A stretch of DNA of 64,000 nt from Sphingobacterium sp. SYP-B4668 (GCF_027627455.1 NZ_CP115483.1:3534001-3598000); one strand, 5' to 3'; counted from the first letter of the stretch, positions 1 through 9,891 are shown. Notes: a model not told the origin generated them from the sequence alone. Made by a program: numbers and translations.

Positions 1-1934
1 TTCAGTCCAGCAACATATAGTCCGTTATCGTCAGCGCTCGCTCCGCTGCTCCTGAACCTCACGCCATCGTCATTCTTCTTCCAACGCAGTTGGCCCGTTT
101 TGCGGTCGTGTACAAATAAGGCATTCCAGTTGGCCCCGGTTATAAGATGGTCTGCTGTAGCTAGCATTTCGCCTGGCATCCCCTCGCCTCCATTCCAATC
201 CTTATTTTGCCATAAAAGCTCTCCATCCACCACACGTAGAGCAGATAAATAATTGCCAGCGCCTGTGTAGTAATAACCATCGCGCACGACACCAGCGGTG
301 ACATAAGCTGGCAACTTACCTCCGCTAAGCGCTTTACTCCAGATGAGCTTACCGTCAGTCTCATTAAGTGCATATACCACTCCTCCTACATCTGTAGCCA
401 AGACGACTCCGTCACTATAACGCAATTTTTGTTTGACTGAATTCTTCGTTTTAAATTCCCAAAGAACCTGACCATCAGCCTTAGCTAAAGCGGCTATCTT
501 TCCCTTCTCACTGCCGCTATCATCTATAGTCGCGACAAACACACGGTTCCCTTGCACTAATGGAGATACTTTCCAGATATTCGCTCCTATATTGGTAGAC
601 CAAGATAGACGAAGATTAGCTTCTGGCGATGCCTGGGCTTTAAATTGACTTTTCTTCAATGCTTGATGGCCGTCCTTGTAGTTGACTTCCAATATAAGCT
701 CAAAGTCACGCTTTACATCCGAGGACACGGCTGCTGTACCTCTCCAGTTCCAATCGCTCGCTTGAGACATTTCACAGACCTCCGTCCACTTTCCTTTTCC
801 ATCAAAAAGTATAGCCTTCACTGACGCTACTTCCCGCTCACTGTCGTAGATATTTGCACTGATATTTAGCTTTTTATTCTCGATAAGACATATGTCACTA
901 TTCTTTGGGTAGATCAATTCGATATGATCATTCAAATTGGGGTACTTAGGTGCCACCTGTCTAACACCATTCTTATCGACATCAATCACCATAAACTGGC
1001 CCACAGAATGATCGATTCCACCTTTATTGGGTGCATTTGTCGAAATGACCAATACATCTGATGATTGTCCAAATACGTAATTATTATGCCAATGGCCATA
1101 CAAATATGCTTTTAGATTGTACTGTCTCAAATCAATGGACTGCGTCTTACCTTTCATGATGAAATCTTTACCTACAATCAGATCATGATTGATAAAGATC
1201 AGTGGTTTGTCCTTCTCCTTTAAAGCGAGGTCTTTTTTGAGCCAAGAGATTACCTGATCTTGTGTATAACGGGGAGCATAGTCCCCACTCGGCATTGGTG
1301 TCACCACGAAATGGACAGGCCCTGCATTAAATGAATAATAAACTGGTCCAAAAAGATCTTCAAATAATTTCTCCCCATATTCACCTTTGACCAAATCATG
1401 ATTTCCAACGGTGTAGTAAGTAGATCGCCCCATCAAATCCGAATTGACCTGCCGTGCATGGAATTGCATACCTGGTTCATAACAGATATCACCTGTATGC
1501 ATAATCAGAGAAGCCTCCTGATGCTGGGCATAATTGCGAATATTATCAATCCAACTTCCGTACAAAGGCGTCTCGGTATCAGTCACTTGAATAAAACGTA
1601 GAAAGTCTGGTCGCTGGCTTTCGTCCTTGACCATACCAAAATCGAAAACTTCCTGTTTATGATCTATTTTTAGATAATGTGTGGTGCTGCTTTTGTATCC
1701 AGAGGGTACGGTCACAAATAAAAACCGGGCATCTGGATTGGTCGGGATACTAAATTGCCCTTTGGCATCTGTCTGCACGACCTCATACCCGTCAGAAACA
1801 ACAACACCTGGCAAGCCGACCTCCTGGGAGTCGATCTTCTTGTTGCCATTGCCATCGAGGTATACTTGCCCTTTATGCTGTGCGAAGGCACTGTTACAAA
1901 GCAGTAATGCACCGAAAAATAGCAGTCTTTTCAT
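1..1934 (-). CDS. Secreted calcineurin-like phosphoesterase with PQQ-type beta-propeller, C-terminus outside window
   Basis: The frame is open from an ATG at 1934 to the left edge (644 codons, no stop), so the gene continues outside the window. A signal peptide (residues 1-20, ending SAFAQ) is followed by a carboxypeptidase-regulatory-like N-terminal domain (about 21-110). This contains an EF-hand-like DGNGNKKIDSQE loop. The metallophosphoesterase core shows D119, a GDI motif, GNHD at 177-180, and GHWH at 280-283. The usual D-x-H first metal motif reads D-T-E (119-121) here. From about residue 440 the protein has repeats of the kind seen in PQQ/Trp-Asp propellers (ALAKADGQVLWEF, ALNETDGKLIW). 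It lies downstream of susCD on the same strand and probably processes a phosphorylated ligand or product of that uptake system. The family call is good; the substrate is unknown. Confidence 0.85.
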   Translation of the reverse strand, partial: MKRLLFFGALLLCNSAFAQHKGQVYLDGNGNKKIDSQEVGLPGVVVSDGYEVVQTDAKGQFSIPTNPDARFLFVTVPSGYKSSTTHYLKIDHKQEVFDFGMVKDESQRPDFLRFIQVTDTETPLYGSWIDNIRNYAQHQEASLIMHTGDICYEPGMQFHARQVNSDLMGRSTYYTVGNHDLVKGEYGEKLFEDLFGPVYYSFNAGPVHFVVTPMPSGDYAPRYTQDQVISWLKKDLALKEKDKPLIFINHDLIVGKDFIMKGKTQSIDLRQYNLKAYLYGHWHNNYVFGQSSDVLVISTNAPNKGGIDHSVGQFMVIDVDKNGVRQVAPKYPNLNDHIELIYPKNSDICLIENKKLNISANIYDSEREVASVKAILFDGKGKWTEVCEMSQASDWNWRGTAAVSSDVKRDFELILEVNYKDGHQALKKSQFKAQASPEANLRLSWSTNIGANIWKVSPLVQGNRVFVATIDDSGSEKGKIAALAKADGQVLWEFKTKNSVKQKLRYSDGVVLATDVGGVVYALNETDGKLIWSKALSGGKLPAYVTAGVVRDGYYYTGAGNYLSALRVVDGELLWQNKDWNGGEGMPGEMLATADHLITGANWNALFVHDRKTGQLRWKKNDDGVRFRSSGASADDNGLYVAGL

Positions 1935-2032
1935 ATATAAGTTTAATATTTATTAACAATGTATATCAAAATACAGGTATTGGGAGAATTTAAAAACAAT
2001 AATCCTATCGTATCCAAAAAGATACTTAAATA

Positions 2033-2069
2033 GGAAATGGCCTGACATCATGAGCGTCCGGCCATTTCC
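2033..2069 (-). terminator. Hairpin after susD
   Basis: A 14-bp stem (2033-2046 with 2056-2069, one mismatch) lies just past the susD stop. On the minus strand it is followed by a weak T-rich stretch (TATTTAAGTATCTTTTT). It probably ends or attenuates the susCD message before the phosphoesterase gene. Confidence 0.6.
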
Positions 2070-2088
2070 AACAAAATAATCTTCGTGA

Positions 2089-3915
2089 CTACCAGTAAAT
2101 GGTCTGGACCAGATGACTTCCATCTAAGACCAATTCGCTATTAGCTACAGGATAGTAATAGTGCTTAGGGTTATCAAATCTTCTAACTTTATCTCGTGCG
2201 GCTGTAAACATGATATGACCGCTATTCCCGTTCTGCAGATAGATGGATGTATTATTACCATTATCATCTTTCAGATAGTATAGCGAGATAGCCTTTAATT
2301 CCTCAGGGGTGAGGTGCTTAATGGGGTCGGTAGCTTTAGAGGACTCCAGAATGGCAATATCGACTTTACCGTCACCGGTCACATCCATGAGCCCTAGTGC
2401 TTTGACATATATCCCCTGTTGAAGATCGGCAAGATGCTCCCCAACTTCCCATCTAAATACATCAGATTGACGTTGTCCTTCACATGCTAGTTCGACACGT
2501 CGCTCCCTCCGTATTTCTAAAATCAACCCGAGATTACTTCCGGTCGCATTGTTATAGTAGGCCTGTAAAGTTGCATCAACAGCAGTACCCAACTCCATCT
2601 TTGGCATGCCTACACGTCCGCGCAATAGATTGACAGACTTATCCAAATCGGCTTGACTGATCAAAGTCCCAAGCTCTGCCTTGGCTTCGGCAAAGATCAG
2701 GAGTATCTCCGCATATCGAAATACAAAAGCATCCGTGTATGCAGACTCCCATGCGATCATGTCTGAGACTTCGGGATAAAATTTGATCTGATTGTACCCT
2801 CCGAGAGTCGGCTTCAGACGGTGGGGAGCAGCGGTACCAACAGCTTGAAAACCAGGTTTCATAAACGTTTGTGCGAAACGCGGATCACGATTCACAAACA
2901 CCTCATCAATATTTTTGGTCTTAAAATTCGGTTGATCGGTAAATCGACTTCCATCCTTCATCAGATAGCTCTCCATCAAATTCTGACTTAACGCCCACTC
3001 GTAATCCAGCACGGTATGTGCATTGCGCATCCTACCTAAGTCTTTGTCGTAGTCAATAAATAAGATTGTCTCTGGATTGGCCTGAAGATTCTGACTGATA
3101 AATAATTCGCGATAGGCTCTATCTACACCACCGGCTGTACTAATTTGAAATCCACCTTCCTTTATTATTTTCTCGGATGCAGATACCGCTTTCTCTAAAA
3201 ACCCATTAGCACTTGCTTTCAGGCCTAAATAATCGTGATATTTACGGTAGGTGCCCTCTTGCAGTGCAAATTGAGCCAATTGTGCTAATGCAGCCCATTT
3301 TGTAACAGTAGACTTATGTCCCGCTGCTTTTACATGCTCGACCGCATACTCCAGATCCGCCATGATAGAATCGACGACCAATGCACGGCTATCCTGCTTC
3401 TTATGCAAAAGCTCGGTATCCGATGTTTCCATAGTACCACTATACCACGGGACATCGCTGTACTTATTGACTTTGTCGATATAAAAACGAGCCCTGAAAA
3501 ATTTCGCAATACCTACATAATGATTGACATCTTCCGCTTTCGCACCTTTCACCCGGCCATAGTTCTCCAGAAAGAAATTGATATTCCGAAGGGTCGTCCA
3601 ACTCCATACCTTGGCATTTTGCGAAGTGACTCCACCTCCCATTATCTCTAAAATCTCACTCCCGGAATTGTGATGAGCCAAATTATCCGATCCGAGATCG
3701 GCAATAGGAGCGCTTAGTAATGAGTAGAAGCTATTCGTGTATGTCTGCAGATCTTCCACGTTGTTGAAAAAAACTTCAGGCGAAATAGTGGTCGTCGGAT
3801 ACCGATCCATAAAGTCATCATTACAGCCGGTCATGATAGCCACTAAACCTAGTACAGCTATACCGGCTTTCCATTTTCTATTTATATTTTGCATGATCAT
3901 GTTCATGTTCATCAT
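2089..3915 (-). CDS. SusD/RagB-family surface nutrient-binding lipoprotein
   Basis: This 608-residue lipoprotein should sit on the cell surface as the lid of the adjacent SusC channel and bind the ligand before import. The N-terminus has a hydrophobic stretch and the lipobox IMTGC. Beyond it is the SusD-type TPR-rich fold, with typical phrases such as FRARFYIDKVNKYSDVPW, RYAEILLIFAEAKAEL and RRERRVELACEGQRQSDVFRW. It is longer than many SusD proteins. An insertion near residues 500-540 carries a DVTGDGKVD loop resembling a calcium site. Five in-frame ATGs lie within the first eight codons, so the exact start is uncertain. The first ATG is one base past the susC stop, which points to coupled translation. 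Substrate cannot be read from the sequence. Confidence 0.93.
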   Translation of the reverse strand: MMNMNMIMQNINRKWKAGIAVLGLVAIMTGCNDDFMDRYPTTTISPEVFFNNVEDLQTYTNSFYSLLSAPIADLGSDNLAHHNSGSEILEIMGGGVTSQNAKVWSWTTLRNINFFLENYGRVKGAKAEDVNHYVGIAKFFRARFYIDKVNKYSDVPWYSGTMETSDTELLHKKQDSRALVVDSIMADLEYAVEHVKAAGHKSTVTKWAALAQLAQFALQEGTYRKYHDYLGLKASANGFLEKAVSASEKIIKEGGFQISTAGGVDRAYRELFISQNLQANPETILFIDYDKDLGRMRNAHTVLDYEWALSQNLMESYLMKDGSRFTDQPNFKTKNIDEVFVNRDPRFAQTFMKPGFQAVGTAAPHRLKPTLGGYNQIKFYPEVSDMIAWESAYTDAFVFRYAEILLIFAEAKAELGTLISQADLDKSVNLLRGRVGMPKMELGTAVDATLQAYYNNATGSNLGLILEIRRERRVELACEGQRQSDVFRWEVGEHLADLQQGIYVKALGLMDVTGDGKVDIAILESSKATDPIKHLTPEELKAISLYYLKDDNGNNTSIYLQNGNSGHIMFTAARDKVRRFDNPKHYYYPVANSELVLDGSHLVQTIYW

Positions 3916-3916
3916 A

Positions 3917-6900
3917 TTAAAAATTAAAATTCAACCCAAACGAATAAGTCCTTTGAAACGGATACGCTGTCCGATCACCGACGATCTCAGGATCCAAGTA
4001 ATCCATCAATTTGGTAAACTCAAATAGATTCTCCCCACTGGCAAATATCCGAATACGGTCGATGCCCCATCTGTCGGTCATCAATTTAGGAAGTGTGTAA
4101 CCCACGGTGATATTCTTCACTCTTAGATAGCCTGCATTCTGCATATACTTGGTCTGTGTCGCGGCCAATTCGACACCGCTTTGCTCGGCGACATATGATT
4201 TGGGTCTTGGCAGATAGGCATTGGGATTTTCAGGAGTCCAATGATCCAAATTAAACTTGGTCAGACTGGCCCATGGCTGTGCATATATACCCCAGAAATA
4301 GTGGTCACCGCCAGGAGGATAATAATTTCTTTTGCCTACCCCTTGTAAGAAGACACGAAGATCTATCCCATTCCACGAGGAGTTCAGATCAAGGCCATAC
4401 GTATACCGTTGCTCCGAATTGCCGATTACTTTGTAATCTCCATGATTCTCCAATGTCCAATCTCCTTTGTCAATCTTTTTGTCATCGTTGATATCTGCAA
4501 ATTTCAGATCGCCGGGCTCTAAGCCTCTTGTACCAGGATAGGAGGTCACACTATTTTGATTGGCATGCGCTGCTATCTCTTCAGCTGACTGGAAGAAGCC
4601 TAAAGTCGTCAAACCCCACATTTCCCCAATCCGTCGTCCCACATAGTAATCATTCAGGTTATTCTTCGGATTATCGAATTTGGTAATGTATGCACGACTG
4701 TCTGCTAGATTAAATCGAGCTGCGAATGAAAAGGGCTTACTCGCGACCATAAAATCTTTATTGTAACCAAGTGTCAACTCCCAACCATTGGTCTTTAGGT
4801 CGGCTGCATTTGCAAGTGGGACCGCAGTACCCAATACAATAGGTAATGTCCTTCCTGGGGTCAACATGTCTTTCGTATCGCGTCTATAGATATCAAAGGA
4901 TCCAAAAAACTGGTTGCTAAAGAGACCGACATCCACTCCCAAATTAGACTGGGTGATGGTCTCCCAAGTCAATGTAGGGGACACTAATCCCGGACTCATC
5001 ACAAAAGCAGGTAGTTCTCCATCTAGAATAGACCCCGTCCCCATGGGCATCTTAGCAAGATATGGATAATAGTTATCCTTCAGATCTTGATTGGCTAGTG
5101 AACCGTAAGATCCCCTCAGCTTTAAATTAGACACAGTAGCTTTGAGCCGTTGGAAGAAATTCTCCTGCGAAACTACCCAAGCTCCAGAAACAGATGGATT
5201 GAACGCAAAACGGTCTTTCTTAGGGAATCGAGAAGAACCATCATACCTCAAATTCGATTCAAAAATATACTTATCTTTATAGGAATAATTTAACCTCGCA
5301 AACGCACCTCTCACGGCCCATGCATAATCATCTGCAGTTGGCCGAATCAAATCTCCGGTGGCAAGTCCTATTGTCGGTAAAGAATTGGAGATTAATTTGC
5401 TCCCCGCAGCAGAGAAGTATTCATAAATCCGCTCTTCTTGGTTAAAACCGAGCATAACGGAGAAATAATGATCATTCAGTGTTTTTTGAAACTGGGAATA
5501 AATATTATACACATTATACCGGGTCTCTTCACTGCCACTAGAGGCATAACTGTTAAAGTTTTGACGTCTTACTTCACCTGGACCAATACTATATTCTAAC
5601 GGCAATTGATAAAAGTGGGATTTACCAGACGTTCTCCTGAATGTAGCATCTCCATTTAACGTCCAGACATCTTTGATCAGATCAATCTTAGCACCAAAAC
5701 TACTCTGAAAATCATTCACACGTTTGATACTGCGCCCCCCCTCTGCAACAGCTCCGATCATACTCACCCCAGTCTCTGTATAAGATCCATCGGGATTGTA
5801 CACCGTATTGAGTGAAGGCTGACGATTCACATTGTGCCAATAGAGATACCCTTGATCAATAGCCGATGGCTGATCGTATTTGTCATTCGTATAGGTAGTA
5901 TTATTGGATAGTGTAAACCAATCCGTGATTTTATAATCTCCCTTTGCCCTGAAATTGTACCGATCATACGTATCTGGACTGATACGAAGCATTCCATTCT
6001 GCCTGTGATATTCACCGGAAAGATAAAAGGATGATTTTTCGCTCTTTTGAGAAATGCTGATATTATTGGTATACGAAGGCTGTATATCCTTATATACCTC
6101 TTTGAACCAGTCAGTAGATCCTAAGTAGATATAAGCATTCGGATTCAGAGGGTCTACTATAACCCGAGGTAAGGATGGATCGGCACTCAGCTGTTTGCCA
6201 TACTCCAGCATCTTTTCGTCGTAAAGGCTATACCAAGGAGCCGACATGATATTTCGATATTTCATGACTTGATAAGGATCATCCTCAATCTCTACGGATC
6301 TGGTGATTGCTTTTGCTGCAAATATGGAATTGGCAGCAATCTTAATATCCTGGCTTGTCCCGGATTTGGTGGTCACCAACACAACTCCAAAAGCTGCTCT
6401 ACTACCGTAGATAGCTGCTGAGGCCGCATCTTTCAATACGGTCACGCTAGCGATGTCCATCGGATTCATCCGATTCAACTCGTCATTGGTCGCGGGTATT
6501 CCATCTATCACGATCAGTGGACCTCCACCTGACAAAGACGTGTATCCCCGTACATTGATACCTGGCGAACTGTTGGCTCGACCGGATGTAGGGGTAATAT
6601 TGAGGTTCGCCATAGCCCCTTGTAAACCTGTCCCTACATTGGTGATAGGCCGGCTTTCCAAGAACTTCTCACTGATCTGATCAACTGCACCAGATAGATT
6701 GACCCGTTTTTGCGTACCATATCCAACAACAATAACCTCATCCAGATGAGACTCCTCGACGTCCATCCGTACGTTGATGACAGTCTGAGTGCCCACCACT
6801 ATCTCTTGATCTTTATAACCGATGAAGCGAAATAGCAATATGGATTTTTCCGGAGCCCGGATGGCATAGCGGCCATTGGCATCTGTCTTAGTAGAAAGAC

Positions 6901-7360
6901 CTGATACGCCCAGTACAGATACAGTCACCCCCGGCATTACCCCAGAAGAATCCCGTACGACTCCAGTAATCTCTATATCGGTCTTCTTCCGCTCTTTGAT
7001 AACAATGGTACCGCCTAGAATTTCAAAGGCAAGGTTTTGCCCGCGCAATGCACGGTTCAAGACATGGCGTACATCAAGATTAGATACTGATATATCTACG
7101 CGCGCAGCTTGATCCAATAGTTGTTCGTCGTAAAAGAAACGCAATTTGGTCTGCTTGGATATCTCTGTGAGGACGTTTTCAATCTTTGCATTTTTCATCG
7201 ACAGGTTGACTTCCTGTCCATATCCCGATGCCCTGACTCCCAATGTCGACACCAGAATCAGAATACAAATTAACTTCATAATGAGTAGGACTTTAGCGAC
7301 AAGGGCATAAGGTTGACTTCTCCGATCACCTTGTTCTTTTAATGGAGAAAAATAATTCAT
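3917..7360 (-). CDS. SusC/RagA TonB-dependent transducer receptor with STN domain
   Basis: The protein (1147 aa) is an outer-membrane active transporter powered by TonB. After a signal sequence (about 24-47) comes an STN signalling domain (about 52-125), then a carboxypeptidase-like domain (about 128-200). The SusC TonB-box region LDEVIVVGYGTQKR follows, then the plug (GINVRGYTSLSGGGPLIVIDG) and a 22-strand-type barrel ending in YSFGLNFNF. The STN domain marks it as a transducer that signals ligand occupancy to FecR, which is encoded directly upstream with an ECF sigma factor. It also has the common SusC loop DINDDKKIDKGDW. The annotated start places about 23 basic and polar residues before the signal peptide. 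The Met at residue 28 is an alternative start. Confidence 0.95.
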   Translation of the reverse strand: MNYFSPLKEQGDRRSQPYALVAKVLLIMKLICILILVSTLGVRASGYGQEVNLSMKNAKIENVLTEISKQTKLRFFYDEQLLDQAARVDISVSNLDVRHVLNRALRGQNLAFEILGGTIVIKERKKTDIEITGVVRDSSGVMPGVTVSVLGVSGLSTKTDANGRYAIRAPEKSILLFRFIGYKDQEIVVGTQTVINVRMDVEESHLDEVIVVGYGTQKRVNLSGAVDQISEKFLESRPITNVGTGLQGAMANLNITPTSGRANSSPGINVRGYTSLSGGGPLIVIDGIPATNDELNRMNPMDIASVTVLKDAASAAIYGSRAAFGVVLVTTKSGTSQDIKIAANSIFAAKAITRSVEIEDDPYQVMKYRNIMSAPWYSLYDEKMLEYGKQLSADPSLPRVIVDPLNPNAYIYLGSTDWFKEVYKDIQPSYTNNISISQKSEKSSFYLSGEYHRQNGMLRISPDTYDRYNFRAKGDYKITDWFTLSNNTTYTNDKYDQPSAIDQGYLYWHNVNRQPSLNTVYNPDGSYTETGVSMIGAVAEGGRSIKRVNDFQSSFGAKIDLIKDVWTLNGDATFRRTSGKSHFYQLPLEYSIGPGEVRRQNFNSYASSGSEETRYNVYNIYSQFQKTLNDHYFSVMLGFNQEERIYEYFSAAGSKLISNSLPTIGLATGDLIRPTADDYAWAVRGAFARLNYSYKDKYIFESNLRYDGSSRFPKKDRFAFNPSVSGAWVVSQENFFQRLKATVSNLKLRGSYGSLANQDLKDNYYPYLAKMPMGTGSILDGELPAFVMSPGLVSPTLTWETITQSNLGVDVGLFSNQFFGSFDIYRRDTKDMLTPGRTLPIVLGTAVPLANAADLKTNGWELTLGYNKDFMVASKPFSFAARFNLADSRAYITKFDNPKNNLNDYYVGRRIGEMWGLTTLGFFQSAEEIAAHANQNSVTSYPGTRGLEPGDLKFADINDDKKIDKGDWTLENHGDYKVIGNSEQRYTYGLDLNSSWNGIDLRVFLQGVGKRNYYPPGGDHYFWGIYAQPWASLTKFNLDHWTPENPNAYLPRPKSYVAEQSGVELAATQTKYMQNAGYLRVKNITVGYTLPKLMTDRWGIDRIRIFASGENLFEFTKLMDYLDPEIVGDRTAYPFQRTYSFGLNFNF

Positions 7361-7430
7361 AACTTTGAATTGTTAAAGGTTAATTATTCAATGGAATTCG
7401 CGTTTCAATAAAAATTGCCTTTGTTCAACA

Positions 7431-7450
7431 GGGGGTGCGTCAACACCCCT
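7431..7450. promoter_or_regulatory. GC-rich hairpin between fecR and susC
   Basis: GGGGTG (7432-7437) pairs with CACCCC (7444-7449) around a 6-base loop. A T6 run follows on the plus strand, so it looks like an intrinsic terminator for plus-strand transcription. For minus-strand transcription from fecR into susC the run is a preceding A tract. It could be a leader structure of the susC transcript or a partial attenuator separating regulatory from transport genes. Confidence 0.45.
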
Positions 7451-7527
7451 TTTTTGTTGCTTCCAGCTAGTGGTATGATTTTGTTAAGTTTCTTTCATAT
7501 AACTAAGGTTTAAGGTTAATAATATTA

Positions 7528-8616
7528 TTATCTCACAGTGACTTCTCGTCCATTGATTTCAAATTTACGCTGCGTAGCGGCTGTTAATACCCCTAACACC
7601 TCAGAAAGCTTATGGCCTCTCCCGATAGCCCCCTTATAAGTCGAAGACTCTGTCAGCAATTCTGAATTCACAAAGTCCACATTATACCATCGTGCCACTT
7701 GCTCTATGATATCCCGCAAATTGCTACCATCAAAGTAAAACTCATCTCGTTGCCAAGCGGTATTCTTTAAAAGGTTGGTTTGTGAGATATTAATTTCGCT
7801 TCCCCTAATCAGAGCTTCCTCACCTGGTAACAGAAATCTCTCAGCTTGCTCTTTAATAATTTTAACCTTACCTTCTACTAAAGATGTACTGATGGTGTCA
7901 GAATAAGCATTTACGTTAAAACTAGTACCTAGCACCTCGATGGTACTGCCTTTAACAGTGATTCTGAATGGCCGTTTATTATCCTTGGTAACCTCAAAAT
8001 AAGCTTCTCCGTTCAATTCTACCCTACGTTCCTCATGCCCAAATCGTTCGGGAAACGATAGTGTAGATAAGGAGTTCATCCACACCACGGTACCATCCTC
8101 CAAATCCAACCTATATTTACCAGCCTTAGGAACCTCAATAGTTAATAGTTCCGAGGTACTGCCTTCGCTTTCCATTAAGACCAGCTCGTTCTGGATAATC
8201 TCCTTTCTCTTTCCATTCGCATAGATCACACATGCGGAAGCTGCCCCTGGCATAATGTCGTTCCTATGTATACCGGTAGAATCAATGACTATAGCAGCAA
8301 GCTCAGTAGTTACACCCTCCTTATCTTTATTTAAATATAACACCATTATCCCTCCAAAAACAATAAAGACCAGTACCGCTACCGCAATCTTCAACCATGG
8401 AAATAGTCTAGCAGTGGAAGCGACAATAGGCCGTGTATCAATACACCCCATTATCCCCTCCTTTACTTGCTGTAATGCTACTTTAAGATGACCTTCTTCT
8501 AAATACTCTTCATCAAAAGAATAAAACCACGCCTGCACCTGATCTTCTTCTTCCGAGGTACATTCGCCACGTAAGTATTTTTCTAAAAGCAGCTTTGCCT
8601 GTTTATTTTCGTCCAT
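7528..8616 (-). CDS. FecR-type transmembrane anti-sigma factor
   Basis: At 362 aa this matches the usual FecR length. Residues 1-65 form the cytoplasmic anti-sigma domain (KYLRGECTSEEEDQVQAWF). One membrane segment follows at about 69-92 (WLKIAVAVLVFIVFGG). The periplasmic FecR domain has the family signature TVVWMNSLSTLSFPERF, then EAYFEV and FNVNAYSD. The C-terminal domain (about 290-362) resembles the DUF4974/STN-like fold (ILRDIIEQVARWYNVDF in related form) that contacts the receptor. In the FecI/FecR model it receives the signal from the STN domain of the SusC encoded next and frees or activates the sigma factor encoded upstream. It starts 63 bases after the sigma gene, with which it is probably cotranscribed. 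Confidence 0.94.
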   Translation of the reverse strand: MDENKQAKLLLEKYLRGECTSEEEDQVQAWFYSFDEEYLEEGHLKVALQQVKEGIMGCIDTRPIVASTARLFPWLKIAVAVLVFIVFGGIMVLYLNKDKEGVTTELAAIVIDSTGIHRNDIMPGAASACVIYANGKRKEIIQNELVLMESEGSTSELLTIEVPKAGKYRLDLEDGTVVWMNSLSTLSFPERFGHEERRVELNGEAYFEVTKDNKRPFRITVKGSTIEVLGTSFNVNAYSDTISTSLVEGKVKIIKEQAERFLLPGEEALIRGSEINISQTNLLKNTAWQRDEFYFDGSNLRDIIEQVARWYNVDFVNSELLTESSTYKGAIGRGHKLSEVLGVLTAATQRKFEINGREVTVR

Positions 8617-8679
8617 ATATTCCTATAACCTTCTAGAGGCATGAGAAGTACCGAAAAAAAATAAAAAAAATAAAAAAAG

Positions 8680-9228
8680 CTATTTTACAAGGAGACGTAG
8701 CCGAGAGATGGCCAGAGAAATGTTGTTTTTAACTGTTTGTTCAGATATAGAAAGTTGAGCAGCGATTTCCTTGATCGACATATCTTCTACTCGACTTAAT
8801 TTAAATACGGATTGCATCGTCAACGGCATACTATCTACCTCATGTGCCAATAAAGTCTCCAACTCTTTTGCCATCAATTCCTCTTCACTCGTAGAACAAA
8901 ATGGTTCCGGGTAATGGCCCACCACAAGCCTCTCCATACATTTGCTCCGTTTATCATTTCTCACCAACCAATCGATAACCTCATATTTAGATGCCCGGAA
9001 TAAATATGGATACAACGATTCACCAACCTCAATTTTAGTTCGCTTATTCCATACAGAAAGAAATACTTCTTGCAGAATATCTTGTGAATCGGATACTGAA
9101 CCCGTCCTTTTAAAAATAAAACGGAACAAAACATCTGAGTACCGATCAAACAATACTGAAAAAGCCAAAGTATTGTCCCTATTGAGCTCCACAAACAATT
9201 CTTTATCCGAATATGTATTCAATGACAT
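8680..9228 (-). CDS. ECF RNA polymerase sigma factor (Bacteroidota FecI type)
   Basis: This 182-residue protein has the two ECF sigma domains. Region 2 is at about 20-90 (FSVLFDRYSDVLFRFIFKRTGSVSDSQDILQEVFLSVW), which binds core polymerase and the -10 element. Region 4 is at about 125-180 (SMPLTMQSVFKLSRVEDMSIKEIAAQLSISEQTVKNNI), with a helix-turn-helix for the -35 element. It heads the sigma-fecR-susC-susD order typical of substrate-inducible uptake loci in this phylum and most likely drives transcription of susCD. The start ATG is at 9226-9228. A -7-like element lies about 50 bases upstream. Confidence 0.94.
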   Translation of the reverse strand: MSLNTYSDKELFVELNRDNTLAFSVLFDRYSDVLFRFIFKRTGSVSDSQDILQEVFLSVWNKRTKIEVGESLYPYLFRASKYEVIDWLVRNDKRSKCMERLVVGHYPEPFCSTSEEELMAKELETLLAHEVDSMPLTMQSVFKLSRVEDMSIKEIAAQLSISEQTVKNNISLAISRLRLLVK

Positions 9229-9277
9229 CCTGTTCCCCTTTTAAGTTTTTTTGAAGAGATATAAATATTCACCTCAG

Positions 9278-9285
9278 CAAAAATA
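9278..9285 (-). promoter_or_regulatory. -7 element TATTTTTG before the ECF sigma gene
   Basis: The minus strand reads TATTTTTG, matching the Bacteroidota TAnnTTTG consensus, about 50 bases before the sigma start. I see no good TTTG -33 box at the usual distance, so the call is tentative. Confidence 0.4.
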
Positions 9286-9745
9286 TAATTGATATGTTAA
9301 TCTAGCATTAATTAGGTGTTTTTACAAAAAAAAACTAAAAATTTATATGCACAATACACCTTACCTACATTCTGAGCTATTGTTTAAATGTAACAAATGG
9401 ACATCAAACTATTATTCAGCATTTATAAACAAGGATACTGTTCAATTTGGTCTTCAATGTTAACATAAATATAACACTTATGTCCTTTTTATATAAAAAG
9501 AATATTAAAGGTACATAGATAGCAAGAAATCGCCACTTGACAAAGTTTATTAATATTAAACCATAAAAATATCTTTCACAATGTTATACAGGATACTAAC
9601 TTAGATTACGAACACGTTAATCAGACGAACTATTACGATGTATTAATCTAGAATATTACTTCTAAATACAACTTCAGGTTGTAGGAAGTATCAAAAACAC
9701 AAAGTAACTTAGATGACGGTTGAACTTACTAAACATAAGTGGTAC

Positions 9746-9786
9746 AAAACGCCCCCCTTTTTACTCGGTGAAGAAGGGGGCGTTTT
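9746..9786. terminator. Strong bidirectional hairpin
   Basis: An 11-bp perfect stem (AAAACGCCCCC at 9746-9756 with GGGGGCGTTTT at 9776-9786) has A/T runs on both outer flanks, so it would work as an intrinsic terminator in both directions. The nearest plus-strand gene upstream lies outside this spacer, which leaves its transcript unidentified. Confidence 0.75.
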
Positions 9787-9891
9787 ATTAAAATAGAGGT
9801 GCTGGTAATGAACAAGGAAATCCACACGCTTAATAAAATACGCTAGTAAAAACCCCTGCTTTCAGGGAAAAGAATGTAGCTCCGTTTGCAT

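Noticed and set aside
161..1912. Several short frames on both strands (for example 161-373, 1398-1601, 1681-1956)
   Set aside because: All lie inside the single long minus-strand phosphoesterase-propeller frame and have no protein features of their own.
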